The translations under genes were made by a program, and so were the position numbers. The notes under the pieces are model-generated. The model was given only the letters and a program-made list of their open reading frames with translations, did no database searches and had not been told where the DNA came from. From positions 33,375,332 to 33,439,331 of the forward strand of contig OY744614.1 of the NCBI GenBank assembly GCA_963556255.1: a stretch of DNA of 64,000 bases. The letters run 5' to 3'. Positions within the stretch are counted from its first letter, which is position 1; each line of letters opens with the position of its first letter. This document shows positions 62,067 through 64,000 of this stretch, in pieces. The DNA comes from Allolobophora icterica (taxonomy: Eukaryota; Annelida; Clitellata; Crassiclitellata; Lumbricidae).

Positions 62067-62941
62067 GCTAACGAAGAGTCAATGGTTGTCGTTTGCTGAC
62101 GCTGTTGGTGATACTGCGGATGAGAGGAAAATGGGAGTGGCGCCAGTGACGACGATGATGATGCCGAGTAGTTCGGCGTCGATGTTCGATCTCTCTGTCT
62201 TCTGTTCTTAAACCAGTTGCTGACCTGGGTCATCGTCAGTCCGGTCTTCCTGGCGAGCAGTCTCTTCTCCTCTGGGGTTGGGTACCGGTTCGTCTTAAAG
62301 CTCGTCTTCAGCGCTTGGCGGGACTTCTCCTTGAAACAGTAAACCGTTTCCTCTCCGTCCCAGATAGTCTTCGGAAGCGGGTGTTTCCTCCGAAGACGGT
62401 ACTTATCGACGGCTCCGAGTGGCCGGCCGCGGACCTTCTGCGCCTCGGCGTAGTGCGCCTGGTACCAGAGCTGCTGCAGCTGACCGTGGCTCGAGTGATC
62501 GAAGTTGTGTCCACTTAGGATGGAGTACAGCTGTGAGAATTCTCCTTGGTTAAAGGCGACCACCGCGCGGGCCTTGAACAACTCCTCGCTGTCTCTGGCC
62601 AGCTCGGGTGAAGTCAGCGATCCGAGGAATCGTGTGAGATTCTCGATGTCTCGCCTCTGCTGCAGGACCTTGCAGATGCAGTCGACCTGATCCGGGTTGA
62701 ACTTGACCTCTGACCGACCTTGATCCGAGTTGGAGCTGCTTGCTTCGTTTTCGCCAGGTCCCTGGATAACAGGGTGCGGCTGCAGAGAACCCCTTCCGTG
62801 AACGCTTATGCCGAGAGAGGGGTTTGACGGAAAGACCGTCCCTCCATCGTCCTCGCTGGAACTGCCTCCTGGATCGTCGATCGACAGATCGTCGTGAGAG
62901 ATGTACTGGAAGGGAAGCTGGAAACGACTAAGGTCAGACAT
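62067..62941 (-). CDS. SIX4: SIX4/5-class homeodomain transcription factor, exon 1
   Basis: SIX4/5 proteins are sequence-specific nuclear transcription factors that work with EYA cofactors in mesoderm, sensory and neural development (family knowledge). The 291 codons contain an acidic/Ser N-terminus (1-80), the SIX domain (about 81-192, with [20 protein letters not shown] and [14 protein letters not shown]), then [19 protein letters not shown] and a homeodomain (about 193-252, ending [10 protein letters not shown]). [18 protein letters not shown] in the homeodomain fits SIX4/5 better than SIX1/2 (PYPSPREKRELA) or SIX3/6 (PYPNPSKKRELA). An in-frame TGA at 63,059-63,061 blocks upstream extension, so ATG 62,941 is the first usable start. 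It ends at donor GTATGT in phase 2. Confidence 0.94.
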
Positions 62942-63099
62942 CGATGCTATGAAACACCTAAGAACTTGGTCAGCCTCTTCTCCTGATGCAACGGATGCTG
63001 TGGACCGGAGGCGCAAAACAAACTCTTCAAGGTCAAAGTTCGTTGGTGAAAATTGCACTCAAAGACTAAGTCCTACGATTCTACTTTGGTCTGGGCCGG

Positions 63100-64000
63100 A
63101 CTGAAGTGTTTAAACAAAGAGATAGGCTTAAACCGAAGCAAAGTTGGTCAACGTTTGTATTTTCTATTTAAACCTTTGTTTTAAATAAATTTTTATCATT
63201 TAACTTGGCATAAGAGTCACCCTCACTGTAGCAAAGAGTCACCCTCACTGTAGATCGGAGAGAGGGAGTGAGGAACCTTATTACAAAGCGGACAGAGTCG
63301 AAGTCTGACTCTATTCAGCAGGCGGCTACAACTCCTCTCCAAAGTCTACATCAAAACGAGACATAAATGTCTGATGTCTCCATCACTTATTTCTCTTTTT
63401 CACTGCAGCTGATGACGTCTTCATGGGCGGGGCTTCCAACAGATCTCGACGCGATTCGTCGACCGCTTTCAGAGCCACGCCCATTTTCCTTTCCACAGCT
63501 GATTCGTTGATACGACACGGATATATATAAAGCTTTGGCGATAACTGTGCAAAAGGCAGACATTCAGGCAGGTAGACGTGCTGACAGGCAGACAGGTTTA
63601 CTTTGAAGCACGTGGCCAGGTGAGACAAAGGCAATAATAGGTGATAATGATATGTACTTCGACGCCGAAAGTGACCTTGAATGACAAAGCAACTCAAATT
63701 CCGCTTAAACAATTGGAATACGAAGATGTAACCGTTAGTCATTATAAAGCGAAACGTGAGACGCAGTGAAGATACACCTACACCAGATGTCGTTGGCATG
63801 TAATTGGTCACGATATGTATCCTTCCGGTCCTTTTCTTCGAAAAGGCGCTATATGAATACGCAAGTCCATAAATAGAGATTATTCGACTAAAATTTTCTT
63901 AAAGTTAAACGTGTATGACGGTCATTGACCATAGGCGCCGACTCCTTGGGAGCCTTGGGTGCGAATGGACCCAGAGAGAAAGTTCAGTGGGTGCGTGGCA
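63100..64000. other. Right-edge region upstream of SIX
   Basis: Apart from the promoter-like block, there is a short direct repeat AGAGTCACCCTCACTGTAG at about 63,208-63,252 and a hairpin-type tail AAAAGGCGCTATATGAATACG near 63,840. The minus-strand frame 63,383-63,811 has no recognisable content. Confidence 0.5.
63409..63619 (+). promoter_or_regulatory. Possible divergent TATA promoter and first exon upstream of SIX
   Basis: On the plus strand are TGACGTCT (63,413-63,420), a GC box GGGCGGGGC near 63,425, CCACGCCC near 63,475 and a TATA box ATATATATAAAG at 63,521-63,532. About 25-30 bases on is a plausible start. A short exon would then run to donor CAG-GTGAGA at 63,619/63,620. No coding frame is evident in that exon, and the same elements could also serve the SIX gene, whose start codon is only about 470 bases away. 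Confidence 0.35.

Noticed and set aside
63383..63811. 142-residue minus-strand frame at the right edge
   Set aside because: No domain or compositional signal; it overlaps the promoter-like block and has no splice link to SIX exon 1.

Overview
The window is animal nuclear DNA: intron-rich, AT-rich, full of microsatellites, tRNA-headed SINEs, non-LTR retrotransposon tails and short inverted-repeat transposons. Two protein families are recognisable, RNF213 (mysterin) and a SIX4/5-class homeodomain protein. Gene content and repeat style suggest a marine invertebrate, perhaps a deuterostome such as an echinoderm or hemichordate. The phylum is inference and cannot be fixed from the sequence alone.

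Layout, all three genes on the minus strand. (1) Positions 1-42,300 hold the 5' half of an RNF213 homologue. I placed 31 coding exons by reading splice sites and checking that every exon-exon phase agrees. They run from an N-terminal pair of zinc ribbons at 39,027 to a conserved exon at 665-776, and the gene continues off the left edge. The joined frame is about 2,359 codons, compared with roughly 5,200 residues in vertebrate RNF213. It covers the N-terminal region, the CBM20-like module, the helical stalk and the first AAA module with a Walker A motif. The second active AAA modules, RING and E3 module must lie beyond the left edge. A probable non-coding first exon and promoter lie near 42,274-42,480, with three TGACGTC-type bZIP sites. 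(2) Positions 45,380-47,071 hold a two-exon gene for a Ser/Thr-rich protein of about 538 residues that I do not recognise. (3) Positions 53,313-62,941 hold a SIX4/5 homeobox gene of two coding exons around an 8.4-kb intron. Upstream of it, on the plus strand, is a possible divergent TATA promoter and first exon near 63,520-63,619.

The remaining DNA is introns and intergenic DNA shaped by transposons. At least three SINE families with Pol III A and B boxes are present. Many LINE 3' ends share a hairpin tail with one SINE family. Six hAT-like short elements have recognisable terminal inverted repeats (TIRs) and 8-bp or near-8-bp target duplications. One element has 16-bp perfect TIRs and a 9-10-bp target duplication. 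Satellites and tandem duplications are also common.

The three genes show no evident functional link. RNF213 is an innate-immune and lipid-droplet ubiquitin ligase, and SIX4/5 is a developmental transcription factor. No operon, CRISPR, rRNA or viral gene was seen.
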